Below are positions 43,610 through 53,071 of a stretch of 64,000 nucleotides of DNA, one piece after another. The DNA comes from JBBSJZ01 sp041751935. GTDB lineage: Bacteria; Planctomycetota; Planctomycetia; Pirellulales; Pirellulaceae. The number at the start of each line of letters is the position of its first letter. The first letter of the stretch is position 1. Location: contig JBGSIA010000080.1 in NCBI GenBank assembly GCA_041751935.1, positions 62,001-126,000 of the forward strand. Reading direction: 5' to 3'. Position numbers and translations under genes: made by a program. The notes beneath the pieces were generated by a model that saw only the letters and a list, made by a program, of their open reading frames with translations, made no database searches and was not told the origin of the DNA.

Positions 43610-45185
43610 TAGCAATGGTTTCCATTTAGTTTGAGGCTAGTTCTTGTGCGTATCTTTGAGTGATCGGTGGTAACTCGGCTTGCGACGAAGTTAATCGATG
43701 CCAGATGCGACTCCAGATTCCGCTTCGGTTCGCTGTCCGAAGATCGACGATAAACTGACCAGTCGCTCGGTGCCAACGCATGCCCGATTGCTTGAGTCGT
43801 TGATTGAAGATCACCTTGCATCCCGCTTCGGTAATGCCACAGCCGATTGGATCACCGATCTTCTTTCGCTCCGCATAGTCCATATGCCCCTTGTACTTCT
43901 TTAAATAGTTCAGCGCCGGAGCGAAGTCCTTGTTGGTTCCCTTGAGTCCACTACGTCGTTTCCGTTGAGCCGTTCGGGCGATCACCGTCTTGATGCCACC
44001 CTGCTCGTGACGCAGCGTGTGACGTTGCTGCTTGGCCCACTGATTGGCCGCGTCAGTCCCACTACCGAACAGCGAAGCGGCGAGTTGTGAAACATATTCA
44101 CAAGTGTGAAAAAAGTCCACGCACCAAGTCCACTTCAACCGTCGGTTCGTTAGTGGGTGTTTCATCTTGCAGAGCACCGCGCGTTAGTACGTTTGTGGGT
44201 GGCATCCAGCGTCGGTGACGAAGCGAAGTTTCAGCACCTCCGATCCCGCGCCACGCAGTACGCCCTGGATCACTTCGGTCAGTCGCCGCGTCATCGTCGG
44301 CTGTTCGCTCTCGGGCATCTGGCCCAAGTAGATCGTGCCGACTCGCTGGCGATTGCGATCGTAAACGGCAATCGTTCCACACGACGCTTCTTCCCAACAA
44401 GGGCGAGTTTGCACGAACACTCCGTCGCGGCCGACTTGCAACAAAACGTCGTATTTCCCTTCGCTCTGGCGGGCCTCTTGGATCCCTGGACAAGTTGCTT
44501 GACCGCTTCTTCGTCAGGCACGGAGCGAACTTGCGTGGCCAAGTCGGCGACGACGCGGCGGTAAGCTTCGACCGATGGCGTGACACTGAAACGCTCCGCC
44601 AGTATCTCACGGGCGGCATGCTGTGGCAGGTCCGCAGCCAAGCGACCGGTGACTTCCGCCAATGCCGGAGTCATCCGCTTGGCCACGATCCCCAGTCGCA
44701 CGTCCAAGGGAGCGATCCCCGGAGCCCTCACTTTGTGTGTTATGAAAGAACCACCGCTCAAACGAGATGGCCCCGAAGCGGGTGTCAATCGTATTGGTGG
44801 TGCGGCGGTTGCGTCTGTAACTTTGGCCATCGAAGCTGAACGAACTGACGGTCTGATCGCGGTCGACCAATTCGAGGTTCCGGAGGGTTCGTTGCATGAT
44901 GAGCCGAGCAAGGTCTCGAACCAGACGTTCCAACCGTCGCTCGAACTTGTCGGTGCTGGCGGGTGTGATCTCTGATCGAGAAAAAAGATTGTACCGCTGC
45001 GAGGACTCTCCAGATGACGGCGATCAAGTTGCTTGCGAACTCAAGTTCCAAGTGACCGAAGAGTTGTTCAAGCACGCTCACTGATGTGCTAATCTGTTTC
45101 ATGGCGTCCGTTCCTTTTGAGATGTTTGGCCTGCAAACCATAAACACCCATTGGGACACGGACGCCTTTTTTCTCCGATAGCAAT
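43610..45185 (-). mobile_element. Decayed ISKra4-family insertion sequence
   Basis: The broken transposase fills most of this interval. TAGCAAT occurs at 43610-43616 and again at 45179-45185, just outside the coding remnant, and could be a target-site duplication of about seven bases. No convincing terminal inverted repeat was seen inside these copies, so the edges are tentative. The total of about 1.58 kb fits ISKra4 elements. Confidence 0.5.
43626..45102 (-). pseudogene. ISKra4-type transposase, several frameshifts
   Basis: Parts of one transposase are spread over at least four frames. The N-terminal part (45102 downward) reads Val-Leu-Glu-Gln-Leu-Phe-Gly-His-Leu-Glu. Next is a segment with Ser-Phe-Asp-Gly-Gln-Ser-Tyr-Arg-Arg-Asn and Phe-Gly-Ala-Ile-Ser-Phe-Glu-Arg (about 44740-44930). 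A third holds Leu-Ala-Ala-Asp-Leu-Pro-Gln-His-Ala-Ala (about 44520-44720). A fourth holds Leu-Arg-Phe-Val-Thr-Asp-Ala-Gly-Cys-His-Pro-Gln (about 44190-44440). The C-terminal part (43626-44170) has Trp-Thr-Trp-Cys-Val-Asp-Phe-Phe-His-Thr-Cys-Glu-Tyr and Thr-Glu-Ala-Gly-Cys-Lys-Val-Ile-Phe. The acidic residues and order match the ISKra4 family. It cannot make an active enzyme. Confidence 0.8.
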
Positions 45186-45191
45186 CCGGAG

Positions 45192-46718
45192 CTACCCGTC
45201 ACGGCTCGCTGCTATCTGACCGAATGCCCCCGTTTCAAGCAAGCCAAATTGTTGCTCGCGCCAGGTATCGAGCATTGGGTAAAGACTCATTTTGTATGCA
45301 TTCCATCGCGATTCTTGCAGGGCCACTTCAGCGAGCTCGCGGGCAGCTTTTTCTTGCGCTAGTGCGACCTGCAGGCGTGCACGTGCATCATTCGCAGAGT
45401 GCGTTTCACGATCGGCTCGAATCCGATGCTGGTACTCGGCGTCGGCGCGTCGCTGCGCCAAGATTCCAAAATAGCTGGAAACCATCGTCCCACCGACGAG
45501 TAACAACAGGGATACTGCCGTTGGGGTAGCAATCCAAGGGTTACGCCGGGTCCACCGCCACGTCATCGTTGTAAGTGACACCGGCCGAGCAAGAACGGGA
45601 CGACCTTCAAGATAGCGGTTTAAATCATCTGCGAGTTCAGCCGCAGACGCATAGCGACGGTGAGTCTCTTTTTGCAAGCACTTCAAACAAATCGTTTCCA
45701 AATCCTTGGGCGTTTTCGGTGTGAGGAGCCGCAAGGACACGGGTTCTTTCTCAACTACTTGGCGGATCGTGTGGACCGCTGAATCGGCAATTTAGGGCGA
45801 TCGTCCCGTCAGACAGGCATACATAATCGCTCCAAGTGAATAGACATCACTGGCGACATTGACCAGTAGATGTTTCGCTGCGGCTTGCTCTGGCGACATG
45901 TAGCTGGGCGTTCCTAGTATCTGCCCACAGAAGGTTAAGTCAGAAGAAGACTCGTTTTCGAGCAGAGCTTTTGCCAATCCGAAATCTGTGATGTGTGGCT
46001 GGTCGAGATGATCGATCAATATATTGGCGGGTTTCAAATCTCGATGAAGCACTCCTTGCTGGTGCGCATAATGGATAGCCAGTGCAATAGTTTTGATCAA
46101 TTTAGCCGTTCGTTGCGGCGTCAACGGCGCGGCTAACAGCAATACGGCTAGACTTTGGCCATCAATGAAATCAATCGTGAAATAATGGTGGCCGTGGTGT
46201 TGGCCGATTTCGTGGACTCCGACAATATTGGGATGCATCAGCGCCGTGGCCGCTCTCGCTTCGCGTTGAAATCGATCGATCTCCGATGTCGACGCCACTC
46301 GTCCAGCCAAAATCATATTCAGAGCGACGATACGGCGAAGTGCCGTTTGACGAACTTTGAACACGATCCCCATTCCGCCACGAGCGATCTCGTCGATGAC
46401 CTCGTATTCACCGATGTACTTCAATCGGTAGCCAATATCGAATTCGACACGATTGGCAATAGGAACTGCCTGCGAGTCCAGTGTCGGTGCGAACGAAGAA
46501 TCGGCAAGCGTTCCGGCAGTGGATTCATTTACGACCTCTACAGCATTTTTTAGCAGGGCGTCGTTGTCCAGAAAGTCACAAAGAGAGTCCGCATTTAGTG
46601 GATAACTTCGCCGCAACTGCTCGCGGTCGATCCACTCGCCACGTTGAATTGCGTCGACGCACTCCATCATTAAACGCTGGAACGTTTCTTCGTTGTCGAT
46701 GTCGCCTTCGTCGCTCAT
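45192..46718 (-). pseudogene. Hanks-type Ser/Thr protein kinase, inactivated
   Basis: One reading frame covers a planctomycete Ser/Thr kinase. It has an N-terminal helical part, a Gly-Gly-Met-Gly-Ile-Val-Phe glycine loop, His-Arg-Asp-Leu-Lys-Pro-Ala-Asn, Asp-Phe-Gly-Leu-Ala-Lys and Ser-Pro-Glu-Gln motifs, then Leu-Glu-Thr-Ile-Cys-Leu-Lys-Cys-Leu, a membrane helix and a coiled coil. Two lesions are clear. The Val-Ala-Leu-Lys motif reads Val-Ala-Leu-Asn (codon AAT at 46317-46319), so the ATP-binding lysine is lost. An in-frame TAA lies at 45792-45794, in the late catalytic domain. The reading frame stops at 45192, next to the insertion-sequence edge, before the WD40-type part expected in relatives. 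The ATG at 46718 lies seven bases after the membrane-protein remnant. Confidence 0.8.
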
Positions 46719-46725
46719 GCTTGAA

Positions 46726-48905
46726 TTACCGCCAACTCAATACATGGAACATGCCCTGGCGATGCTTGATTTTTTCCGGTAACAGCAACAGCCGATCGCG
46801 GAACACTGCCAATGCCAGTCCGAATCCAAACAGCGATCCGCTGCCGATCGTGATGTCGATCGCTACTTTATTCAATTGACCCCAAGGCACGTAAATCAGC
46901 AGAGTCAGAAAGTAAATGATTGTGGCGCTAGTGCCCACCATCGTTGTGGACTTCAATCTCAACACGACTCCGCTGGCCAACAGCAGGATACTGACGATCA
47001 AGAAACCAAATTCGTTGACAAAGGAGAAGTCACCAGCTGTGCGATTGACCCACGTAGCGATCGCCGAGGGACATACCGCAAGCAGCGAGCCGAACAGTAA
47101 GGAAATACTTACCGTGTCACTTTCGCGATCTTGTTCCCGATACCAACCGAAATGCAAACCGCTGGCCACAGCAACCTATTCAATTTGCTGTGAAACGTTC
47201 AGATTGATCATGTGATGCAATGTCAGTAGCGTTACAGCGGCGTGTGCAAGGCTCATCAGTAGATACCAACGTCGCCAACCGCTGTGACGGACGACTGCAA
47301 AGGCCACGAAACTGGTAGCAAGCATAGCAAGACCGAAGCCGAGCAGACTCCAGTTTACAACCGCATCGGTGTTGCTTGACATATCGCCGAGCCACTTGAA
47401 CAGTGAACTCAACATCGCCAAGCTGACCAGTGCGTTGGCCGCCTGAAAGAACGGCTCGGCTAGTTGTTGGGCACCGGTGCGCTCCCAAAACGATAACCGG
47501 TAGGCGACGAGTAACAGGACACCAAAGAGAGCAAAGACTGTTGAAAACATCTGCATCGCGACACCAGCATACGTCAGAACTTGCCATAAGGATGCACACA
47601 GCATCCATGTCGTCACGTAAACCAGTTGAGGTCGCTTCTCTATTCGCATCACCATTCCATAGAACACTGCCGCTTCGATAAAAAACAAGGCCAAGCTCAG
47701 GTTCAAAGTCCCCGATTCGTCACGTCGCAGTCCGGCGAAGGCCGAGTCCAACGAAGAAAGGAGCATGATCGCGGCGGCCGCATGCGCGACCAAACGGAGC
47801 AGCTTCGCCTGTGCGCGTTCGCCGGAAAAATGGGCAGCCAACAAATGGCTGATCGGAATCAGCATCATCAGGGTGCATGTTCGTCCCAGCGCATTCCGCC
47901 AATCATCGCGATGCCAGCGGCCGCGGCGATCATCACGGATGCTCCGGCAGCAGAGTGATACGAAAGACTGTATTTCGGTAACAACTTCTGATAGATCGTA
48001 GCGCCGACGCGCGAGGCCAACGCGGATAGCAGCATGGCTGCCACGAAACTCCAACGTGGCAATTGGTCTGCCCAAATCTCGCGAGGACCAGCGTGTTGCA
48101 TGTAAACGATCATACCCATTGCCACCGGCAGCATTCCCAACAACAACCCGAACGTGGGCAACGATCGGGTGTACTGACTGTCGCGTGAAACTGTCGCTTG
48201 CAGCACATGGATCACGAGCGATGTAACCGCCAACAAACCGATGATCGCATCCACGCCCATTTGCAGATTGAGCAGTTGGACGATTAAAATCTCGGCCCAC
48301 AAAATCGTTACGGCGGCAGCGTGGATGTAGGTACCGACACGACGAACGACTAAGTCGGAATACAAATACGCGTAACAGCCAATCAGAACCAATGCGAGGC
48401 CCAACCAGCGGCGTGGCTTCGACAACAACATCACGCTCCAGTGCTTGAGAGGAAATGCCTTGTTGCAACAGTTGCCGTTCGATCGCCCGCAATGACTCCA
48501 TAACCTCTCGTTGTAGATCATGGTACAGCGTCAAGGTAATCCGTTGGAAGTTTCTCAATTAACCGAGTTGGTGCTGTACGAACTTCCAATTTCGATAGGT
48601 TTGGATGCTGTCGGACTCGGAGGTCGTCAGTGGAACGAATCCATCCACTGGTGGCAACAAATTGCCGGCTTGCGAGAACGTTTGTATGCGCAACTGCCGC
48701 AATTCTGCTGACCAGTTGGTCGCGACTTCTGCGGGGAGCTGTTTGCTCAGACGCCAATCGTCGATACGCTGTTCGGCAAACTCAATCGCGGTCACCCGTG
48801 CCGTCCAAGCAGCGTTATCAGCAATCTGTGAAGCGTCTTCAGTAGTGAACACAAGTCGCCCTTCGCGGAAGTATTGGGAACGAACTGTTGCATTTAAAGA
48901 GCATT
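46726..48905 (-). pseudogene. Large polytopic membrane protein, broken by frameshifts and a stop
   Basis: Pieces of one membrane protein lie in different frames. The 5' part (48559-48905) is soluble and reads Trp-Thr-Ala-Arg-Val-Thr-Ala-Ile-Glu-Phe. A helix-rich part occupies about 47868-48521 in a second frame (Leu-Ala-Leu-Val-Leu-Ile-Gly-Cys-Tyr-Ala). A further part occupies 47176-47890 in a third frame, ending Val-Ser-Gln-Gln-Ile-Glu. An in-frame TAG at 47176-47178 separates that part from the last 147 codons, which carry four more helices and end at 46726. No start codon is visible at the 5' end. The whole had many helices; the family is unknown. It lies just upstream of the dead kinase gene, so both probably came from one operon. 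Confidence 0.7.
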
Positions 48906-49086
48906 AACAACTGCAAATGCGCACGCACAAAGCCGTTGTTTTTCAACGCCGTGAGATAGTAATTGCCGATTCGATGCGGTCCGCAGAAATTTTCTTGTTT
49001 GCTGCGGTTTGGCAAATACTTGGCGGTGAGTGTAGGCTCTTTTCTTATGACCAGCTTGCTTTTGGATAGAGCTGCTACGATTGCTC

Positions 49087-49548
49087 ATGCGTTCAGGCGT
49101 TGATCGTCCCGCTCCTAACAGCCGAGGAAAGTTCGCCTTGGTTGTGATCATCAGTGCATTGCCGATTCTTTTCCTCATGCCAACCACTGGCCCAACGATG
49201 AACGATGTACCGCTTTCCCATATGTTGTTGTACACCGTGTGCGCACTAGGTGGAGCGGCGTTGATGGCACGAGGTTCAAACATGGGAATGCTGTTGATCG
49301 GACTAAGCACCCTCTTCCTGCAAACCCGAGGCAATCGGATACAGCCAGGCCACGATCGACTAACCACTTCGCAGATTCTGTCCGCCTCGCTTGTGATAAT
49401 CGTGATCATTGGCATCGCCATCGTTGTCGGAATAAGTTCTTCGGTGTACTCTGACTCCACTAAAGAAGTGGTGCGGATCACGAGTGCATTTGCGATGCTA
49501 TGCACGACGGCCTACGTCTGGCGGCGGTGGTGGAAGCCCAAAGACTGA
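49087..49548 (+). CDS. Small membrane protein of unknown function
   Basis: The 153-residue protein has a short basic N terminus and four hydrophobic segments (about residues 18-34, 45-61, 65-80 and 98-120), followed by Trp-Arg-Arg-Trp-Trp-Lys near the end. No motif is recognised. The ATG at 49087 (Met-Arg-Ser) is preferred to the TTG at 49081. It is divergent from the membrane-protein remnant. Confidence 0.5.
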   Translation: MRSGVDRPAPNSRGKFALVVIISALPILFLMPTTGPTMNDVPLSHMLLYTVCALGGAALMARGSNMGMLLIGLSTLFLQTRGNRIQPGHDRLTTSQILSASLVIIVIIGIAIVVGISSSVYSDSTKEVVRITSAFAMLCTTAYVWRRWWKPKD

Positions 49549-49700
49549 TATGCCTCACATCGGGCTTCTTTTCATAGTGATAATCATAGAATCGCACGTG
49601 ACTGGGGACGTAAGAGTAAAGTTCGGCAACTCTGCGCACTCGAATTTTGATTAATGGCGGGAACTAAAGTTAAATAAACCTTTAAGTCAGGTAGGTTATC

Positions 49701-50390
49701 GTGATACCTCAGTTGTCCATCGCCGCAGCCGATGACGATGCAAAAGCTGCCATCTTTTCTTTGCGACACGATATTTATGCAGATGAATTGCATCAATACG
49801 AATCGACACTCGATCGCACATTGCCTGATGCACCTGAAGTTCAAAGCGTCTATCTGGCTCTGTGGGCCGAGCCCGAATTAATTGGGTTTGTGGGGATTAC
49901 ACCGCCGAATAGTCCTCGATTTTCAATTGAAAAGCAACTACGTCGCGAAGAGCAATCCTTCCTCTTTGATGACAGCCTTTATGAGATACGAGCATTGACG
50001 GTTGCACGCGCATGGCGTTCTTTCCGCATTGCCGGTTGTCTGATGTACGCAGCCTACCGGTGGGTCGCAGCACACGGTGGGAGCCGTATTGTATCGATGG
50101 GCCGCAAAGAAGTGATTGACCTTTACATCCGATTCGGCTTTCAACGAGTTGGACAATGCTACATTTGTGGTGAAGTAGAATTTGAGCTACTTGTCGCCCA
50201 GTTAACCGATATGGAAAAAAACTTGGAGCGTTATCAATCACAACTCGAGCGGATGAAGCGGACTCTAAGCTGGCAGTTGGAGTTCGAATTCTCGACTCCT
50301 CGACTATCGGCAGGGGGGACAGACGAACTTGCTGGACATGGCGACGTGCGTTTTGGGACAGAGTTCGCTGACAACAATAGTTCTGACTAG
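49701..50390 (+). CDS. GNAT family acyltransferase, autoinducer-synthase-like
   Basis: The 229-residue protein starts with GTG and shows a GNAT fold. Leu-Arg-His-Asp-Ile-Tyr-Ala-Asp-Glu-Leu near residue 22 resembles the N terminus of N-acyl amino acid or homoserine lactone synthases. Leu-Tyr-Glu-Ile-Arg-Ala-Leu-Thr-Val near 93 and an Arg-Ser-Phe-Arg-Ile-Ala-Gly segment supply the acyl-CoA-binding part. The C terminus (about 165-200) is a coiled coil of Glu, Gln and Arg, then a Gly/Asp-rich tail. Related planctomycete proteins are fused to a class I/II aminotransferase; here that part is missing and no aminotransferase follows. Substrate unknown. Confidence 0.68.
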   Translation: MIPQLSIAAADDDAKAAIFSLRHDIYADELHQYESTLDRTLPDAPEVQSVYLALWAEPELIGFVGITPPNSPRFSIEKQLRREEQSFLFDDSLYEIRALTVARAWRSFRIAGCLMYAAYRWVAAHGGSRIVSMGRKEVIDLYIRFGFQRVGQCYICGEVEFELLVAQLTDMEKNLERYQSQLERMKRTLSWQLEFEFSTPRLSAGGTDELAGHGDVRFGTEFADNNSSD

Positions 50391-50671
50391 TTTATTGATC
50401 CGTTTTTTCACCTCGGACTTTCACTTGCAGAGTTTTCAAGTGTCAACTGTCGTACATTCGCCTGCCGATCAAGTCGGCCGTGTTGGACTGCTGCGTCACG
50501 CAAACAAATGCGAGCTGATTGCGGTCGAAGACTTTAAGCTTGCGAGCTATTTTCATCTGCGATCGGTTCTGGCAGGCGATTTTAAAGTCGTCCACGCAGT
50601 TAGTGGCGCTGGTTTCAAAATCCGCATACAGTTGTTTGAACGTCACACGTGATGTGCTGTTGGTCTTTACC

Positions 50672-51058
50672 TTAGCAACTAACTTTCATCGAATGTCTGC
50701 GGAATGTGCTCCCCTCGGTGTCCATGACCAACGCGATAAAACCATATTGGCCAATCGACATCTTCGGCTTACAGACCTTACCCCCAGCCGGCTCTACGCG
50801 TGACGATTCGATGGCGCAATCCTCACAGGAAAAATAGACCAATGTGCCCATTCCTCCCGATGGGCACCCTTCCATTTTGACGATCGCCCCAGACGCTCCA
50901 TTCGCAGTCATATCCATTGGGAAAGCCAACAGTTCCAATTGAGGCATAGGCGACTCCAGACGTGTCAACGCGACATTCAGAGCCGTTTCGTAAAATTTCT
51001 TGGCTCGGTCGAGGTCTTGAACGTAGATTTCGAACCAGCCGACAGGGTTGTGATTCAT
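50672..51058 (-). CDS. VOC superfamily (glyoxalase-like) protein
   Basis: The 128-residue protein has a single VOC-domain pair of beta-alpha-beta-beta-beta units. Trp-Phe-Glu-Ile-Tyr-Val-Gln-Asp-Leu-Asp-Arg-Ala-Lys-Lys-Phe-Tyr at the N terminus is typical of the family. It could be a metal-dependent lyase, dioxygenase or binding protein; the substrate is unknown. It is the last gene of the ECF-sigma/DGPF cluster, 15 bases after a YCII gene, so it is probably co-transcribed. Confidence 0.82.
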   Translation of the reverse strand: MNHNPVGWFEIYVQDLDRAKKFYETALNVALTRLESPMPQLELLAFPMDMTANGASGAIVKMEGCPSGGMGTLVYFSCEDCAIESSRVEPAGGKVCKPKMSIGQYGFIALVMDTEGSTFRRHSMKVSC

Positions 51059-51073
51059 TCAAGCATTCGCTTT

Positions 51074-51427
51074 TTATTGAGGAAGTTCAGGTAGATCAAA
51101 TAGTGGTCGTATTTCGACCGTGCCTTTTTTGGCTGGTGGAATACGGGCGGCAATCCCGATGGCTTCGTCAAGATTTTCCACGTCGATGATGTAGTAGCCG
51201 CCAAGTTGCTCCGCTGTTTCCGCAAAGGGACCATCAGTGATTTGACGTTGACCGTCACGGACTCGAACACTGGTTGCGGTCTGTACTGAATGCAAAGGTG
51301 AAGAGGCGATCCATTTCCCCTCGGCTTCGAGTTCCGTGCAGATTCCCATCGACTCAATCATGCACGCCTTGCGCTCCTGTTCCGTCCAAGACTCTTCAGC
51401 GCCGTAAATTAACAACATGTATTTCAT
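51074..51427 (-). CDS. YCII-related protein with the DGPF motif
   Basis: The 117-residue protein starts Met-Lys-Tyr-Met-Leu-Leu-Ile-Tyr-Gly and carries Asp65-Gly-Pro-Phe68 followed by Ala-Glu-Thr. The DGPF tetrapeptide defines a YCII subfamily found next to ECF42 sigma factors. ATG 51427 is chosen; earlier in-frame codons run inside the neighbouring gene. YCII proteins are small ferredoxin-like dimers of unknown activity. It is one of three such proteins in this cluster. Confidence 0.88.
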   Translation of the reverse strand: MKYMLLIYGAEESWTEQERKACMIESMGICTELEAEGKWIASSPLHSVQTATSVRVRDGQRQITDGPFAETAEQLGGYYIIDVENLDEAIGIAARIPPAKKGTVEIRPLFDLPELPQ

Positions 51428-51530
51428 TTCAGTGATTTCTCGCATTGAACGCATGAACTTTTCCAAGGCAGTGTCCGCAGAATCTATCATCGGTTCTGGG
51501 GACAGACACTTTACCAGAGTACAGACGTGA

Positions 51531-52379
51531 TCAATTCGCTGTGGGGTCGGCGACCATGACCATCCAGCCCACATGAAACTTGTCGGTGACCATCCCATAA
51601 CATGGCGACCAAAATGTTGGCCCAAGGGGCATGTCGACCGATCCACCCACTGCGAGTGCATCAAAGACTCGATGTGCATCAGATTCAGTCGCAATCGTTA
51701 ACGCCATGCGAAACCCTTCGAATTTTGACTTGTCATCACAGCCATCCGATGCCATGACCTTCATGCTGCCAACAGTGAAGTCGGAATGCATGATTTTATT
51801 CTCGAACCCAGGCTGCAGCATGCCCTCGGGTACTGCGTCTGGGCTTTCGCTAAAACGCATAACCATGCCGATCTGTGCGCCGATCGCTTGCTTATAAAAT
51901 TCAAGTGCCTCTTCACAGCGGCCTGAAAAGAACAAGTACGGCGCAAGGGAACTGGATTGAGTAGCCATCCTCTGGACGAGCATTTGTTCGTGCTTGGCAA
52001 CTTCGCCGCTGGGATCGCTTTCTGCAAAGTCGGACATTTCGTATAGCGGTCGAATTTCAATTTCTGAGTCTTCAAGCATCGGATTGGGACAACGCTTGAC
52101 CCATTCGACTGCTTCCTCAATGGACTTCACCTCCCATAACCAGAATCCGGCAACCAGTTCTTTGGTTTCGGCGAAGGGGCCGTCGGTGACCATTCTGTTC
52201 TTCCCAGAAAATAGAACGCGAAGGCCCGCCGAACTGGGCTTGAGTCCCTCGCCGGCTTTCATAATTCCTGCCTGGATCAGTTCTTCATTGAACCGGCCCA
52301 TCTCACGTAACAATTGCTCGCTAGGCAGCGTCCCCGTTTCGGAACTGGGGGTCGCTTTGACTAACACCATAACCTTCAT
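51531..52379 (-). CDS. YCII/DGPF domain fused to a PhnB-like VOC domain
   Basis: The 282-residue protein has two domains. Residues 1-120 are a YCII domain with Met-Val-Thr-Asp66-Gly-Pro-Phe69-Ala-Glu-Thr-Lys. Residues about 142-282 are a PhnB-like VOC domain (Pro-Tyr-Leu-Phe-Phe-Ser-Gly-Arg-Cys-Glu-Glu-Ala-Leu-Glu-Phe-Tyr). A Met-Ala-Thr-Gln-Ser-Ser stretch forms the linker. A fusion with no frameshift supports functional coupling of YCII and VOC proteins, both of which also occur separately in the same cluster. Activity unknown. Confidence 0.87.
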   Translation of the reverse strand: MKVMVLVKATPSSETGTLPSEQLLREMGRFNEELIQAGIMKAGEGLKPSSAGLRVLFSGKNRMVTDGPFAETKELVAGFWLWEVKSIEEAVEWVKRCPNPMLEDSEIEIRPLYEMSDFAESDPSGEVAKHEQMLVQRMATQSSSLAPYLFFSGRCEEALEFYKQAIGAQIGMVMRFSESPDAVPEGMLQPGFENKIMHSDFTVGSMKVMASDGCDDKSKFEGFRMALTIATESDAHRVFDALAVGGSVDMPLGPTFWSPCYGMVTDKFHVGWMVMVADPTAN

Positions 52380-52443
52380 TGACGGATTCCTTTTCTGGTT
52401 TTAATTAAAGTCTACTTCTGGCCAACCGCTTCACTATCGGGGA

Positions 52444-52836
52444 TTAATCCACACGCAAGCGATTGGTTCGAGATTGAATCAAGGCGTTGACGATCTCATC
52501 AGCCGGACGAATTTCAAAAGGCCCCGTGCGCACTCCTGGATGTTTAGACATCAATTCAATCGCATGTTCCATACTCTCCGCCTCCAAAATCAAAATACCG
52601 CCAAGTTGCTCTTTCGTTTCCGCGTACGGACCGTCAGTCGCTTGCACTTCGTTGTTTAGGAAACGCAGTGTGACGGCCTTGGACGATTCTTGCAGCGCTT
52701 CGCCACCAACAAAATGACCTCCACGTCGCAGCACATCGTCATAGTCAAAGCACTCATCCATCAACGCTTTCAATTCCGCTTCTTGCATCGCAGCAAATTT
52801 CGACATGTCCGCATATCCCAGGCAAATGAACTTCAT
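52444..52836 (-). CDS. YCII-related protein with a DGPY variant motif
   Basis: The 130-residue protein begins Met-Lys-Phe-Ile-Cys-Leu-Gly-Tyr-Ala and has Asp68-Gly-Pro-Tyr71-Ala-Glu-Thr, so Phe of the DGPF motif is replaced by Tyr. It is the first of the small genes after the sigma factor gene, with a 235-base gap that holds a candidate ECF-type promoter. The protein is otherwise a standard single YCII domain. Confidence 0.87.
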   Translation of the reverse strand: MKFICLGYADMSKFAAMQEAELKALMDECFDYDDVLRRGGHFVGGEALQESSKAVTLRFLNNEVQATDGPYAETKEQLGGILILEAESMEHAIELMSKHPGVRTGPFEIRPADEIVNALIQSRTNRLRVD

Positions 52837-52971
52837 ATTGAATCCTCGGTAGTCCTTCTTTGATCACGGTTTATTTTGTACGCGTCTGGTTGCGTTTTCC
52901 AACGGCCGCTGCAGTTGAGCGTATCTAAGAATCGGGACATTTATTGCCCGCTCATTGCTAACCACCCAGTA

Positions 52972-52998
52972 GTCGAAGGGCGATCGACGATATCGACA
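52972..52998 (-). promoter_or_regulatory. Candidate ECF42-type promoter before the first YCII gene
   Basis: On the minus strand TGTCGA (52993-52998) and CGAC (52972-52975) are separated by 17 bases. This resembles the TGTCGA and CG(A/T)C-type elements I recall for ECF42 promoters in Streptomyces. It lies about 135 bases before the ATG of the YCII gene. The match is by eye only and may be chance. Confidence 0.3.
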
Positions 52999-53071
52999 GC
53001 GAGTATCAGACTTTTGCGAATCCTATTTAGAATCAATGAAACTCGAGCAGCTCGCTGTGTGTCCGTATACG

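Noticed and set aside
47176..48558. The 460-codon minus-strand frame as one intact gene
   Set aside because: Its first half is Arg/His/Gly-rich and not membrane-like, while the adjacent frame over the same bases encodes clean helices; the real protein changes frame here.
48894..49505. Long minus-strand open frame opposite the small membrane protein
   Set aside because: The plus-strand frame has clear membrane helices, while this frame has no motif, no helices and the composition of an antisense shadow.
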